A program made the translations under genes and the position numbers. This document shows, one piece after another, positions 25,823 to 33,898 of a stretch of DNA of 64,000 nt. Position 1 is the stretch's first letter. Every line of letters starts with the position of its first letter. Location of the stretch: contig JAEWKZ010000093.1 in assembly GCA_023393525.1 (NCBI GenBank), positions 4,200 to 68,199 on the forward strand, read 5' to 3'. A model generated the notes under the pieces. That model searched no databases and was not told where the DNA came from. It saw nothing but the letters and a program-made list of their open reading frames with translations. This DNA comes from Pseudomonadota bacterium. GTDB taxonomy: Bacteria; Desulfobacterota; Desulfovibrionia; Desulfovibrionales; Desulfomicrobiaceae.

Positions 25823-25865
25823 GTGCTCGCATCCGGCCACCCATTCCCAGGCCGGATGCGAGCAC
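25823..25865. repeat. perfect 16-bp inverted repeat after the cupin gene
   Basis: GTGCTCGCATCCGGCC and GGCCGGATGCGAGCAC are exact inverted copies around an 11-base spacer, just after the cupin stop. No T-tract follows on either strand, so it is either a non-canonical terminator or an mRNA-protecting hairpin. Confidence 0.7.
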
Positions 25866-25993
25866 CCCGCAAGCCGCGCCCGAAACGATCTTTTCCTTCC
25901 AAAATAGCTCCTCGTACATTTTTCGCGGGACTTTTCCTGAAATCATGCTTAACAGTGAACATGATTCCCGCTCAATCTCCGAGGACCCGCGAC

Positions 25994-26548
25994 ATGGCCC
26001 CTGAAAACCCAACTTCAGATAATCTGTCCGCCTTGATGGCGATGCTGGCGCACAAGGATGGGCTGATCCGCAAGAAAGGCCGGATCGGCTTGGAGGCCTT
26101 GGGAGAACCGGCGGTGGCGCCGCTCTGCGAGGCCCTGCTCACGGCCAAGGACCGCCACGTGCGCTGGGGCGCGGCCAAGGCTCTGGGAACGCTGCGCGAC
26201 CCGAGATCCGCCCCGGCCCTGGTCGAAGCCCTTGAGGACCGCGATTCCGACGTGGCCTGGCTCGCGGCCGTGGCCCTGGAAAACATGGGACAGGAAGCAT
26301 GGCGTCCCGTGTTGCAGGGCCTGATTGATCGCGGCGTCGACTCGGTGGCCATGCGCGAGGGCGCGCACCATGTTTTTTCCAAACAGAAAGCTCCCGGATT
26401 CGACGACCTGCTCGACACGCTGCGTGAGGCGCTGGAATTCGGCGAACTGACCGAAGCCGGCGGAATCGCCGCCTCGGAAATGCTCAGGCGTTTGCGGGAC
26501 GCGGCGGACGCAGACGATTGGGGCAATCTCCCCAATGAAAATGGGTGA
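25994..26548 (+). CDS. HEAT-repeat protein
   Basis: The product is about 184 aa and helical, with HEAT/PBS-lyase-type repeats: LIRKKGRIGLEALGEPAVAP, then VRWGAAKALGTLRDPRSAPAL and VAWLAAVALENMG, roughly residues 20-105. Such repeats make protein-protein interaction scaffolds. The C-terminal 60 residues are charged and acidic. GAGGA precedes ATG 25994; the open frame upstream crosses the inverted repeat and cupin gene and is not coding. No partner can be named; it precedes the lut genes but is separated from them by their own promoter. Confidence 0.75.
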   Translation: MAPENPTSDNLSALMAMLAHKDGLIRKKGRIGLEALGEPAVAPLCEALLTAKDRHVRWGAAKALGTLRDPRSAPALVEALEDRDSDVAWLAAVALENMGQEAWRPVLQGLIDRGVDSVAMREGAHHVFSKQKAPGFDDLLDTLREALEFGELTEAGGIAASEMLRRLRDAADADDWGNLPNENG

Positions 26549-26640
26549 AAACACCCAAATATCTTCCAAAGGTAGTGCGGAGGAAGACTTTTTATTTTTC
26601 AACCTATTGAAATAAAAGACCGTTAATCAACAGGCTGCGC

Positions 26641-26656
26641 TGGCATGCATCCTGCG
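26641..26656 (+). promoter_or_regulatory. sigma-54-type promoter upstream of lutC
   Basis: TGGCA (26641-26645) and CTGC (26652-26655) have the GG-N10-GC spacing of the -24/-12 promoter; only the TTGC box deviates (CTGC). The start would be near 26667, 25 bp before the lutC ATG. Upstream, TTTCAA-CCTA-TTGAAA (26597-26612) is a small dyad that could be an activator or regulator site. A possible weak terminator of the preceding gene (TCTTCC/GGAAGA plus T-run) lies at 26563-26600. Confidence 0.55.
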
Positions 26657-26691
26657 TAAATGCCGCCAAATGAATTCACCCAGGAGGACGT

Positions 26692-27324
26692 ATGGGAGCA
26701 ACCCCAGAGGTTTTGGAAAAGTTTCGGAAAAAAGCGGAAATCGTCTCGGCCATTGTCTCGGAAGTGGACTCCATGGCTCAGGCCATCGCCTATACTGTCG
26801 ATCTGTGCGCCCAGAAGGAAGCCTGTCAACTGCTCATGAGCGGCTGTGAGGAATCCCTGTCGGACAAGGGCAAGGATCTGTGCGAACTCAAGGAATGGGG
26901 CAAGATCATCTGCGCCCCGGCCCTGGGCGAGGCGGACATGGCCGAGCTGGTCAAGCAGGCCGCGAGCCGTGAAATCTCCGTCATCAAGGATGGAATGCGC
27001 AGCCATCTGGCCGGCATCGACATCGGATTCACGGTCGCCGACTACGGCATCGCCGAAACCGGCAGCCTGGTCATCGATTCCGCCAGCGAGGAATTGCGTC
27101 TGGCCACCATGATCAGCGAAATCCACGTCGCGGTCATTCCCAAATCCCGTATTCGGGCCACGGCCGAGGATCTGTATGATGAAATCAAGGGCTTTCAGAG
27201 CCGCAAGCCCAACTACCTGGCTTTCATCACCGGCGCGAGCCGCACGGCCGATATCGAACGCGTTCTGGCCCTGGGCGTGCATGGGCCCCTGGAACTGCAC
27301 ATCCTGATTCTGGAGGACAAATAA
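26692..27324 (+). CDS. lutC: LUD-domain lactate utilization protein LutC type
   Basis: The 210-aa protein belongs to the LutC/YkgG (LUD, formerly DUF162) family. Key stretch: IDIGFTVADYGIAETGSLVID, residues about 103-123, and IHVAVIPKSRIRATAEDL. LutC-type proteins are parts of the LutABC L-lactate dehydrogenase system; similar genes make up the L-lactate dehydrogenase of Desulfovibrio. An excellent ribosome site (AGGAGG) precedes the ATG. It overlaps lutB by one base (TAATG). Confidence 0.9.
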   Translation: MGATPEVLEKFRKKAEIVSAIVSEVDSMAQAIAYTVDLCAQKEACQLLMSGCEESLSDKGKDLCELKEWGKIICAPALGEADMAELVKQAASREISVIKDGMRSHLAGIDIGFTVADYGIAETGSLVIDSASEELRLATMISEIHVAVIPKSRIRATAEDLYDEIKGFQSRKPNYLAFITGASRTADIERVLALGVHGPLELHILILEDK

Positions 27325-29462
27325 TGCAGAAGGCCAAAAATCTTTCCGAATACAACGACGAACTGCGCGAAGCTCTGGACAACACCTTCCTGCGCGGAGC
27401 CATGGACAAATTCGCCACGGCCTACCCCGTGGGCCGGGCCAACGCCTTCCGCGAATACGACGTCGAGGCACTGATCCAGGAAGTGGTCAAGGCCAAGGAC
27501 GCAGGGCTGACCCGTCTGGACCAGCTCTACACGGAATTCAAGGCCAAGGCCGAGGCCAACGGCGTGAAGGTCCACTGGGCCAAGGACGGCGACGAGGCCA
27601 ACGAGATCGTGGCCCGCATCGCCGCCGAGAACAAGTGCAAGATGATCGTCAAGTCCAAGTCCATGACGGCCGAGGAGACCCTCCTGAACCACCGCCTGGA
27701 AAAAGACGGACTGGAAGTGGTCGAAACGGATTTGGGCGAATGGATCATCCAGCTCCGGCACGAAGGTCCCAGCCACATGGTCATGCCGGCCATCCACCTG
27801 TCCCGCTATCAGGTCGCCGAGCTTTTCTCCCAGGTCACCAACCAGGATCAGTCCTCGGACATCCAGCGCCTGGTCAAGGTCGCCCGTCGTGAGCTGCGCG
27901 CCAAGTACGCCCAGGCGGACATGGGCGTCAGCGGCGTCAATTTCGCCATCGCCGAGACCGGCACCATCGGCCTCATGACCAACGAGGGCAACGCCCGGCT
28001 GGTCACCACCCTGCCCCGCGTGCATGTGGCCATCACCGGCATCGACAAGCTCTGTGCCACCCTTGAAGACGCCCTGAAGATTCTGCGCGTGGTGCCCAAG
28101 AACGCCACCGGCCAGGCCATCACCTCCTACGTGACCTGGATCAGCGGCGCCAACGAGTGCCAGCCCGGTCCCGGCGGCAAGAAGGAGATGCACATCATCT
28201 TCCTGGACAACGGCAGAAGCGAGATGGCCAAGGACCCCCTCTTCGCCCAGGTCCTGCGTTGCGTGCGCTGCGGCGCCTGCGCCAACGTCTGCCCGGTCTA
28301 CCGCATGGTCGGCGGCCACCAGATGGGCCACATCTACATCGGCGCCATCGGCCTCATCCTGACCTACTTCTTCCATGGCAAGGACAAGGCCAAAAACCTG
28401 GTGCAGAACTGCATCAACTGTGAAGCCTGCAAGCACATCTGCGCGGCGGGTATCGATCTGCCGAGACTGATCAAGGAAATCCACTCCCGCATCCTGGACG
28501 AGGACGGACACCCGCTGCCGTCGCTGCTGCTGGCCAAGCTGATGAAGAACCGCAAGCTCTTCCACACCTTCCTGCGCACCGCCAAGATGGCCCAGCGTCC
28601 GCTGACCGGCGGCACGCAGTACATCCGCCATTTGCCGCACATCTTCTCCAAGGATCACGGCTTCAAGGCGCTGCCCGCCATCGCGGCCAAGCCCTTCCGC
28701 GACCGTTTCGAGGCCCTCAAACCCCAGGTTTCCGCGCCCAAGTACCGCATCGCCCTGTTCTCGGGCTGCGTGCAGGACTTCGTCTATCCCGAGCAGCTCG
28801 AAGCGGCGATGAAGGTTCTGGGCGCGCACGGCGTTCAGGTCGAATTCCCCATGGAGCAGTCCTGCTGCGGCCTGCCCCTGCAGATGATGGGCGAGAAGAA
28901 GGCCTCCATCGACGTGGCCAGGCAGAACATCGAGGCCATGGCCGGGAACTACGACTACATCATTACCCTGTGCGCCTCCTGCGCCTCGCATCTCAAGCAC
29001 AACTACCCGTTCCTGCTTGGCGAGAACGACGCGGCGGCCAAGGCCTTTTCCGACAAGGTCATCCCCTTCTCGGCCTTCATGACCGATGTGCTGGGCGTGA
29101 CCGAGGAGAAATTCTCGCAGACCCAGCAGCGCGCCACGTTGCACGCACCCTGCCACCTCTGCCGAGGCATGGGCGTGGTCGAGCAGCCCCGCAAGCTCCT
29201 GGCCCTGGGAGGATACGAATACGCCCAGGCCGATCAGGAGCAGGTCTGCTGCGGATTCGGCGGCACCTACTCGGCCAAGTTCCCCGGGATCTCCGAGCAG
29301 ATCCTCAAGCACAAGCTGACCGACGCGGGCCGCACCGGAGCGGAAGTGCTGGTCACCGAATGCCCGGGCTGCATCATGCAGCTCAGGGGCGGCGCCGAAG
29401 TGAACAAATCCGGCTTCGCGGTACGGCACATCGCCGAAGTGCTGGCCGACCACCTGAAATAA
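27324..29462 (+). CDS. lutB: LutB-LutA-type fusion: L-lactate dehydrogenase Fe-S subunit
   Basis: The 712-aa protein fuses a LutB-like LUD domain (residues about 1-300; GVSGVNFAIAETGTIGLMTN), a two-cluster ferredoxin part (CVRCGACANVCPVYR from residue 313; CINCEACKHIC from about 363), and a LutA-like C-terminal part with two CCG domains (SCCGLPLQMMG and QVCCGFGGTYS). In Bacillus these are separate LutB and LutA. With LutC it would oxidise L-lactate to pyruvate and feed electrons to the membrane. No transmembrane segment is seen. A strong terminator follows. Confidence 0.9.
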   Translation: MQKAKNLSEYNDELREALDNTFLRGAMDKFATAYPVGRANAFREYDVEALIQEVVKAKDAGLTRLDQLYTEFKAKAEANGVKVHWAKDGDEANEIVARIAAENKCKMIVKSKSMTAEETLLNHRLEKDGLEVVETDLGEWIIQLRHEGPSHMVMPAIHLSRYQVAELFSQVTNQDQSSDIQRLVKVARRELRAKYAQADMGVSGVNFAIAETGTIGLMTNEGNARLVTTLPRVHVAITGIDKLCATLEDALKILRVVPKNATGQAITSYVTWISGANECQPGPGGKKEMHIIFLDNGRSEMAKDPLFAQVLRCVRCGACANVCPVYRMVGGHQMGHIYIGAIGLILTYFFHGKDKAKNLVQNCINCEACKHICAAGIDLPRLIKEIHSRILDEDGHPLPSLLLAKLMKNRKLFHTFLRTAKMAQRPLTGGTQYIRHLPHIFSKDHGFKALPAIAAKPFRDRFEALKPQVSAPKYRIALFSGCVQDFVYPEQLEAAMKVLGAHGVQVEFPMEQSCCGLPLQMMGEKKASIDVARQNIEAMAGNYDYIITLCASCASHLKHNYPFLLGENDAAAKAFSDKVIPFSAFMTDVLGVTEEKFSQTQQRATLHAPCHLCRGMGVVEQPRKLLALGGYEYAQADQEQVCCGFGGTYSAKFPGISEQILKHKLTDAGRTGAEVLVTECPGCIMQLRGGAEVNKSGFAVRHIAEVLADHLK

Positions 29463-29466
29463 CAAA

Positions 29467-29500
29467 CGGGCCGGGATTTCCCGGCCCGGACTTTTCTCTC
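29467..29500 (+). terminator. terminator 1 after lutB
   Basis: CGGGCCGGG and CCCGGCCCG form a 9-bp all-G/C stem around ATTT, followed by GACTTTTC. It begins 5 bp after the lutB stop. Confidence 0.85.
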
Positions 29501-29507
29501 CTTGCGC

Positions 29508-29544
29508 GCCGGGAGTCTTCCACTGGAAGGCTCCCGGCATTTTT
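29508..29544 (+). terminator. terminator 2 (tandem) after lutB
   Basis: GCCGGGAG-T-CTTCC pairs with GGAAG-G-CTCCCGGC around ACT, with one internal mismatch, followed by ATTTTT. It comes 8 bp after the first terminator, giving a double stop before dsbD. Confidence 0.85.
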
Positions 29545-29682
29545 CTGTCACGGGCAGAGGCCGCATGCGGCCCATGAGACCGCTGCAACGACAAAGACGC
29601 CATCCTTGCTTCGCGGTGGCAAACCTTTTAATGGTGAGAATACAAAGGCGCTTTGCCGAGCACATTACAACCCCACGAGACA

Positions 29683-31488
29683 ATGATCTTTCAGCCCAGA
29701 TTTTTTCTGACCTGCCTTGTGTTCCTGGCCTTGGCCCTGCCCTTTGGAGCGAGGGCGGAGGAACCCTACAGCATCACGCTTGAGGCCTTTCGCGCAAGTG
29801 GCGCGGATGCGCCTGTACTGGCCGTGCTGACCCTGACCCCAAATCCCGGCTGGCACGCCTACGGCAACATTCAGGGCCCTTCCGGATTCCCCACGGAGGT
29901 CGAGGCCTCGCGCGACGGCAAAGCCCTGACGCCCCTTTACCCGCGACCTGTTCCAGGTCCGGATCCTCTCGACCCGAGCCTGACCGTGGAACTCTACGAT
30001 GGCCCGACGCCTTTTTTCATTCCCTTGTCGGACGGCTCCTCCAAAGTCGAAGCGAGGATAAAGGCCCTGCTCTGCTCATCGACCACCTGCCAGCCCATCA
30101 AGAAGGAGCTCGAACTCACCGTCTCCGATATCGATTCCCTGCCGCCAGCCGAAGACCAGGACTGGTGGCCGCGCTTTCTGCTGTCCGTCCCCGGAGTGGG
30201 CAAAGACCTTTCCCCCGAGGCGCAGGACGTCGTCGAAACGACGGATGCGCCTGCGGTACGGGCATTCACGCCCCGCTATTTCGCTCCTGGCCTGGAAGTG
30301 CAGACCCTGTCGAAAGCCGCTCTCCTGGCCTTCCTGGCCGGACTGATCCTCAATTTCATGCCCTGCGTGCTGCCCGTCATCACCCTGAAGCTGCGTTCCT
30401 TCATCCCTGCTGCGGACAGCGTGCCCAAAAGCCAGCGGCAAGCGTTCCGAGTCCACAACCTCTTCTTCGCCCTGGGCATGATGCTTTATTTTCTGATCCT
30501 GGCCGGGATCATCGCGGCCACAGGCATGGCCTGGGGCCAGATCTTCCAGGAACCCAGCGCCATCATCGTCCTGACGGCCATTGTCTTCGCCCTGTCCTTG
30601 AGCCTCTTCGGGGTTTACGACCTTCCGCTCATCGATCTGAAAGGAAAGGCCAAAGGCGTGGCGCACCATCCGCGCCTTGAATCGTTCAGCACCGGCGTCC
30701 TGGCCACCATACTGGCCACGCCGTGCAGCGGCCCGTTTCTGGGCGGCGTACTGGCCTGGGCCCTCATCCAGCCCCCGCAGATCATCGCCCTGGTCTTGAG
30801 CTGCATCGGCCTGGGCATGGCCTCGCCCTATCTGGCCATGTCCATCTTCCCCGGCCTGTACCGTTTCCTGCCCAAACCCGGGGCCTGGACCCTGCATCTG
30901 GAACGCATCCTCGGGTTTCTCCTGGCCGCGACCTGCGTCTACCTCTTCGGACTGCTCCCGACCTCGCAGTACCTAAACGTGCTCATTCTGCTCTGGATCA
31001 TCGCCCTGGGGGCCTGGATCTGGGGCAGATGGACGGACCTGAACCAGACCAGGATCCGTCGCTGGTCCGTGCGAGGCATAGCCATCGGCATGGTCGCCCT
31101 GGCCGCCGCGTTCCTCTTCCGGCCCGAAGGTCATCCGGATCCGTGGAAAAACTTCGACATGGCGCAGTTCGACGCCCTGCGCGGCCAACAAAACCTGATT
31201 CTCGACTTCACGGCGGACTGGTGCCCCAACTGCAAATTCCTGGAAAAAACCGTGCTCACTCCGGAGAAAAGCGCCACATTCGCAGCCGAACACAACGCCG
31301 TGCTCATGCGCGTGGACCTGACACGCCACGATCCGCAGCTCATGGCCCTGCTGGAAAGTCTGGGCTCCAAATCCATCCCCATCCTGGCCATCTTCTCCAA
31401 GGAAAACCCCGGCAGCCCGCTTGTGCTCCGGGACATGTTCACCAGCGGCCAGCTCAAGGAAGCGCTGGAAGCGGAACTCACGCCATAA
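29683..31488 (+). CDS. dsbD: thiol:disulfide interchange protein DsbD
   Basis: The product is about 601 aa. A signal peptide (FFLTCLVFLALALPFGARA) leads into a periplasmic alpha-like domain with the cysteine pair LLCSSTTC. The membrane domain (about 215-470, eight hydrophobic segments) carries the paired cysteines in FMPCVLPVITLKL and ATPCSGPFLGG. The C-terminal thioredoxin-like gamma domain has WCPNC at residues 513-517 instead of the more usual WCVAC. DsbD carries electrons from cytoplasmic thioredoxin to periplasmic thiol proteins, for example for cytochrome c maturation. ATG 29683 was chosen over an upstream in-frame ATG because it leads directly into the signal peptide; ribosome site weak. 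Confidence 0.92.
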   Translation: MIFQPRFFLTCLVFLALALPFGARAEEPYSITLEAFRASGADAPVLAVLTLTPNPGWHAYGNIQGPSGFPTEVEASRDGKALTPLYPRPVPGPDPLDPSLTVELYDGPTPFFIPLSDGSSKVEARIKALLCSSTTCQPIKKELELTVSDIDSLPPAEDQDWWPRFLLSVPGVGKDLSPEAQDVVETTDAPAVRAFTPRYFAPGLEVQTLSKAALLAFLAGLILNFMPCVLPVITLKLRSFIPAADSVPKSQRQAFRVHNLFFALGMMLYFLILAGIIAATGMAWGQIFQEPSAIIVLTAIVFALSLSLFGVYDLPLIDLKGKAKGVAHHPRLESFSTGVLATILATPCSGPFLGGVLAWALIQPPQIIALVLSCIGLGMASPYLAMSIFPGLYRFLPKPGAWTLHLERILGFLLAATCVYLFGLLPTSQYLNVLILLWIIALGAWIWGRWTDLNQTRIRRWSVRGIAIGMVALAAAFLFRPEGHPDPWKNFDMAQFDALRGQQNLILDFTADWCPNCKFLEKTVLTPEKSATFAAEHNAVLMRVDLTRHDPQLMALLESLGSKSIPILAIFSKENPGSPLVLRDMFTSGQLKEALEAELTP

Positions 31489-31516
31489 AGGGGGGCGCCG
31501 ATGCCCCCTTTTTTCC
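31487..31516 (+). terminator. Rho-independent terminator after dsbD
   Basis: AAAGGGGG and CCCCCTTTTTT form the stem with a T-run, overlapping the last base pairs of the dsbD stop codon. Clear intrinsic terminator. Confidence 0.85.
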
Positions 31517-31695
31517 TGTCGCCCCGCCCCAAGCCGTCCGACCTGCCTTCGAGATATCCCCGGCCCCAGGCCTGCCCAACATTATCCTGGCTCTCATCGC
31601 GCAAAGCGTGATAGCTTTCTCATAAAGATCGATTCCGCCCGGCGTATCGCTTTATGAAATTATCCCTACCGTTTCTGAATATGATCCGGTGCAGC

Positions 31696-32916
31696 ATGAA
31701 AAAAAGGCAATCACTCCTTGTACTGCTGCTATTCAGCACTTTCTTCCTCTGCTTCGCCAACCCGCGAAGCGGCCTCGACGTCTATCTCTTCTACGGAGAC
31801 GGATGCCCGCACTGCAAAAAAGAAGAAAAATACCTGAAGTTGTACGAGGAGAAGTACGCCGACCTGAACATGCACCGCTTCGAAGTCTATTTCAGCGACG
31901 AGAACATGAAGCTTTTCGGCAGGGTGGCGGAGAGCATGGGAGCCGACGTGAGCGGCATCCCGTTTCTGGTCATTGGAGACGAGTACATCGTAGGGTTCGA
32001 CGAAACCCTGACCCCGGGCAGGATTCAAGGCAGGATCGAGGAATGCCTGACCCGCAAATGCCCCGACCCGTCCCGAAGGATCATCTTCGAGCACTCCCGG
32101 GACATGCTGACCGACGAGGAGTCAGAGCCGGTGGGAAACGAAACGGAGCAGGCGGCGAGAGAACGCGAAAGGATCATCACCCTCCCCCTGCTCGGCGACA
32201 TCGACGCCCGCACCTTCTCCCTGCCTGTGCTGACCGTGGTCATGGGCTTTCTGGACGGCTTCAACCCCTGCGCCATGTGGGCGCTCATCTTCCTCATCGG
32301 GCTGCTGCTGGGCATGAAGGACAGGAAGAGGATGTGGATTCTGGGCATGGCCTTCATCGCCGCGTCGGCTTTCGTCTACTTCCTGTTCATGGCCGCCTGG
32401 CTGAACCTGATCCTGCTCTTCGGGCTTGTGCTCTGGATCAGGATCGGCATCGGAATCCTGGCCATCTCAAGCGGCATCTACAGCGTCCGGGACGCCCTGA
32501 CGGCAAGGACCCTCGAATGCACGCTGGCAGGCAACGAGAAGCGGCAGGCATTCCGCGAGAAACTCAAAAACATCATCGGGCGGAACAGCCTGATCCTCTC
32601 CCTGTGCGGGATCATCGTCCTGGCCTTCATGGTCAATCTCATCGAGATCGTCTGCTCGGCAGGGTTCCCGGCCATCTACACCCAGGTCCTGTCCCTGAGC
32701 CATCTGCCCTCCTGGCGGTACTATTCCTACATCCTGCTCTACATCCTGTTTTTCATGCTCGACGACATGTTCGTCTTCGTGGCGGCCATGCTCACGTTCG
32801 AGATCACCGGGATGACCACCAGATACGTACGCATCGCACGACTGGCGGGAGGGCTGCTCATGCTCCTGATCGGCGTGCTGCTGATCTTCAGGCCGCAATG
32901 GCTGATGTTCGGATGA
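31696..32916 (+). CDS. thioredoxin-like / CcdA-like membrane fusion protein
   Basis: The product is about 406 aa. After a signal segment (SLLVLLLFSTFFLCFA) comes a periplasmic thioredoxin/glutaredoxin-like domain with GDGCPHCKKEEKYL and the cis-Pro region SGIPFLVIGDEYIVGFDE. A linker leads to a six-segment membrane domain resembling DsbD-beta/CcdA: GFLDGFNPCAMWAL and NLIEIVCSAGFPAIYTQ place one cysteine in each of two helices, as in known electron-conducting domains. The order (thioredoxin first, membrane domain second) is the reverse of the DsbD gamma-domain order. It lies just after dsbD but has its own upstream gap. Start uncertain: in-frame ATGs at 31654 and 31681 exist and none has a good ribosome site. 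Confidence 0.8.
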   Translation: MKKRQSLLVLLLFSTFFLCFANPRSGLDVYLFYGDGCPHCKKEEKYLKLYEEKYADLNMHRFEVYFSDENMKLFGRVAESMGADVSGIPFLVIGDEYIVGFDETLTPGRIQGRIEECLTRKCPDPSRRIIFEHSRDMLTDEESEPVGNETEQAARERERIITLPLLGDIDARTFSLPVLTVVMGFLDGFNPCAMWALIFLIGLLLGMKDRKRMWILGMAFIAASAFVYFLFMAAWLNLILLFGLVLWIRIGIGILAISSGIYSVRDALTARTLECTLAGNEKRQAFREKLKNIIGRNSLILSLCGIIVLAFMVNLIEIVCSAGFPAIYTQVLSLSHLPSWRYYSYILLYILFFMLDDMFVFVAAMLTFEITGMTTRYVRIARLAGGLLMLLIGVLLIFRPQWLMFG

Positions 32917-32946
32917 GAAACGACAGGGAAGGATACGGCGGGCGGT

Positions 32947-33222
32947 TCAAGCCTGCCCGGGCCACGCAAGATGCCCGGTGACAAGCAATTCCTTGCGCCG
33001 CCTGGGCAGTCTCTTGATCCATCGCTCCACGGCCAAGGCGGCGGACTTGCCGCCCACCGGAGCCGAAAAGGCAAGCTCCAGCGGCCCGCGGCCGCGCAGG
33101 TACTTGGCCGCCCTGGGGCCGCCCGAGGCATGTTCGGCCAGGCGCCGGGCCACGTTTGTGGTGATGCCGGTGTAGAGGCTCCCGTCGCCGCAGCGCAGCA
33201 CGTACACGAACCAGTCGGACAC
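32947..33222 (-). CDS. GIY-YIG domain protein (UPF0213 type)
   Basis: The 91-aa protein is a single small GIY-YIG domain: FVYVLRCGDGSLYTGITTNVA gives the YVL...YTG core, and RRLAEHASG carries the conserved Arg. The family resembles the UvrC/endonuclease fold, but the cellular role of these stand-alone proteins is not established. It starts with GTG 3 bp after the stop of the upstream trhA-like gene and is probably cotranscribed with it. Confidence 0.85.
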   Translation of the reverse strand: MSDWFVYVLRCGDGSLYTGITTNVARRLAEHASGGPRAAKYLRGRGPLELAFSAPVGGKSAALAVERWIKRLPRRRKELLVTGHLAWPGQA

Positions 33223-33225
33223 GGG

Positions 33226-33870
33226 CTATGAGGGCAGGGTGTGCAGTACCGAGAAGAAATGCATGGTGCTTCCCGCGATGACGAAAAGATGCCAGATGGC
33301 GTGATTGTAAGGCAGGCGTTTCCAGACGTAGAAAACGACCCCCAGGGTGTAGGCCAGCCCGCCCAGGGCCAGGAAGAGCAGGCTCGCGCCGGACAGGTTG
33401 GCGTACATGTCGCGTCCGATGAGCACGCACAGCCAGCCCATGCCGAGATAGATGGTCAGGGACAGGCGCTTGAAACGGTACACGAAGCAGCACTTGAGCA
33501 CGACCCCGGCCACGGCCAGCAGCCAGACCACCCCGAACACGGCCCAGCCCACGGTCTCGCGCAGGTTGACCAGCATGAACGGCGTGTAGGTGCCGGCGAT
33601 GAGCAGGAAAATGGCGCTGTGGTCCAGGGTTTTCAAGATGCGCTTGGCCTTGGGCAACGGGATGGAGTGGTACAGCGTGGACGCCAGATAGAGCAGGATG
33701 AGCGTGGAGCCGAAGATGGAAAAACTGACCACGTGCCAGGCATCGCCCAGGGACACGGCCCGGGCGATGAGCACCACCAGGGCGGCGATGGACATCCCGG
33801 CGGCGACGGCGTGGGTGATGCTGTTGGCGATCTCTTCACCCAGGGAATACTGGGATGTTGACTGGTTCAT
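33226..33870 (-). CDS. hemolysin III / TrhA-family membrane protein
   Basis: The 214-aa protein has seven hydrophobic segments and the PAQR/hemolysin III pattern: EEIANSITHAVAAGMSIAAL near the start, LYHSIPLPKAKRILKTLDHSAIF in the middle with the conserved His and Ser, and HAIWHLFVIAGSTMHFF at the end. Family members take part in membrane energetics/lipid homeostasis in E. coli; the hemolysin name is historical. ATG 33870 was chosen because GGAGG stands just before it; that GGAGG is itself inside an upstream in-frame ATG codon context. Confidence 0.88.
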   Translation of the reverse strand: MNQSTSQYSLGEEIANSITHAVAAGMSIAALVVLIARAVSLGDAWHVVSFSIFGSTLILLYLASTLYHSIPLPKAKRILKTLDHSAIFLLIAGTYTPFMLVNLRETVGWAVFGVVWLLAVAGVVLKCCFVYRFKRLSLTIYLGMGWLCVLIGRDMYANLSGASLLFLALGGLAYTLGVVFYVWKRLPYNHAIWHLFVIAGSTMHFFSVLHTLPS

Positions 33871-33898
33871 GGAATCCTCCATCCCCGGGCCTCGGCCC

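Noticed and set aside
27213..29603. 796-aa minus-strand open frame opposite lutB
   Set aside because: Antisense of a clear Fe-S protein gene in G+C-rich DNA; composition is unnatural and no start site is supported.
31573..31600. GG-N10-GC match before the thioredoxin/CcdA-like gene
   Set aside because: Spacing fits sigma-54, but the -12 box (CGCGC) is poor and the match is likely by chance.
32888..33493. 201-aa minus-strand open frame over the GIY-YIG and TrhA-like genes
   Set aside because: It is an alternative frame across two well-supported genes.
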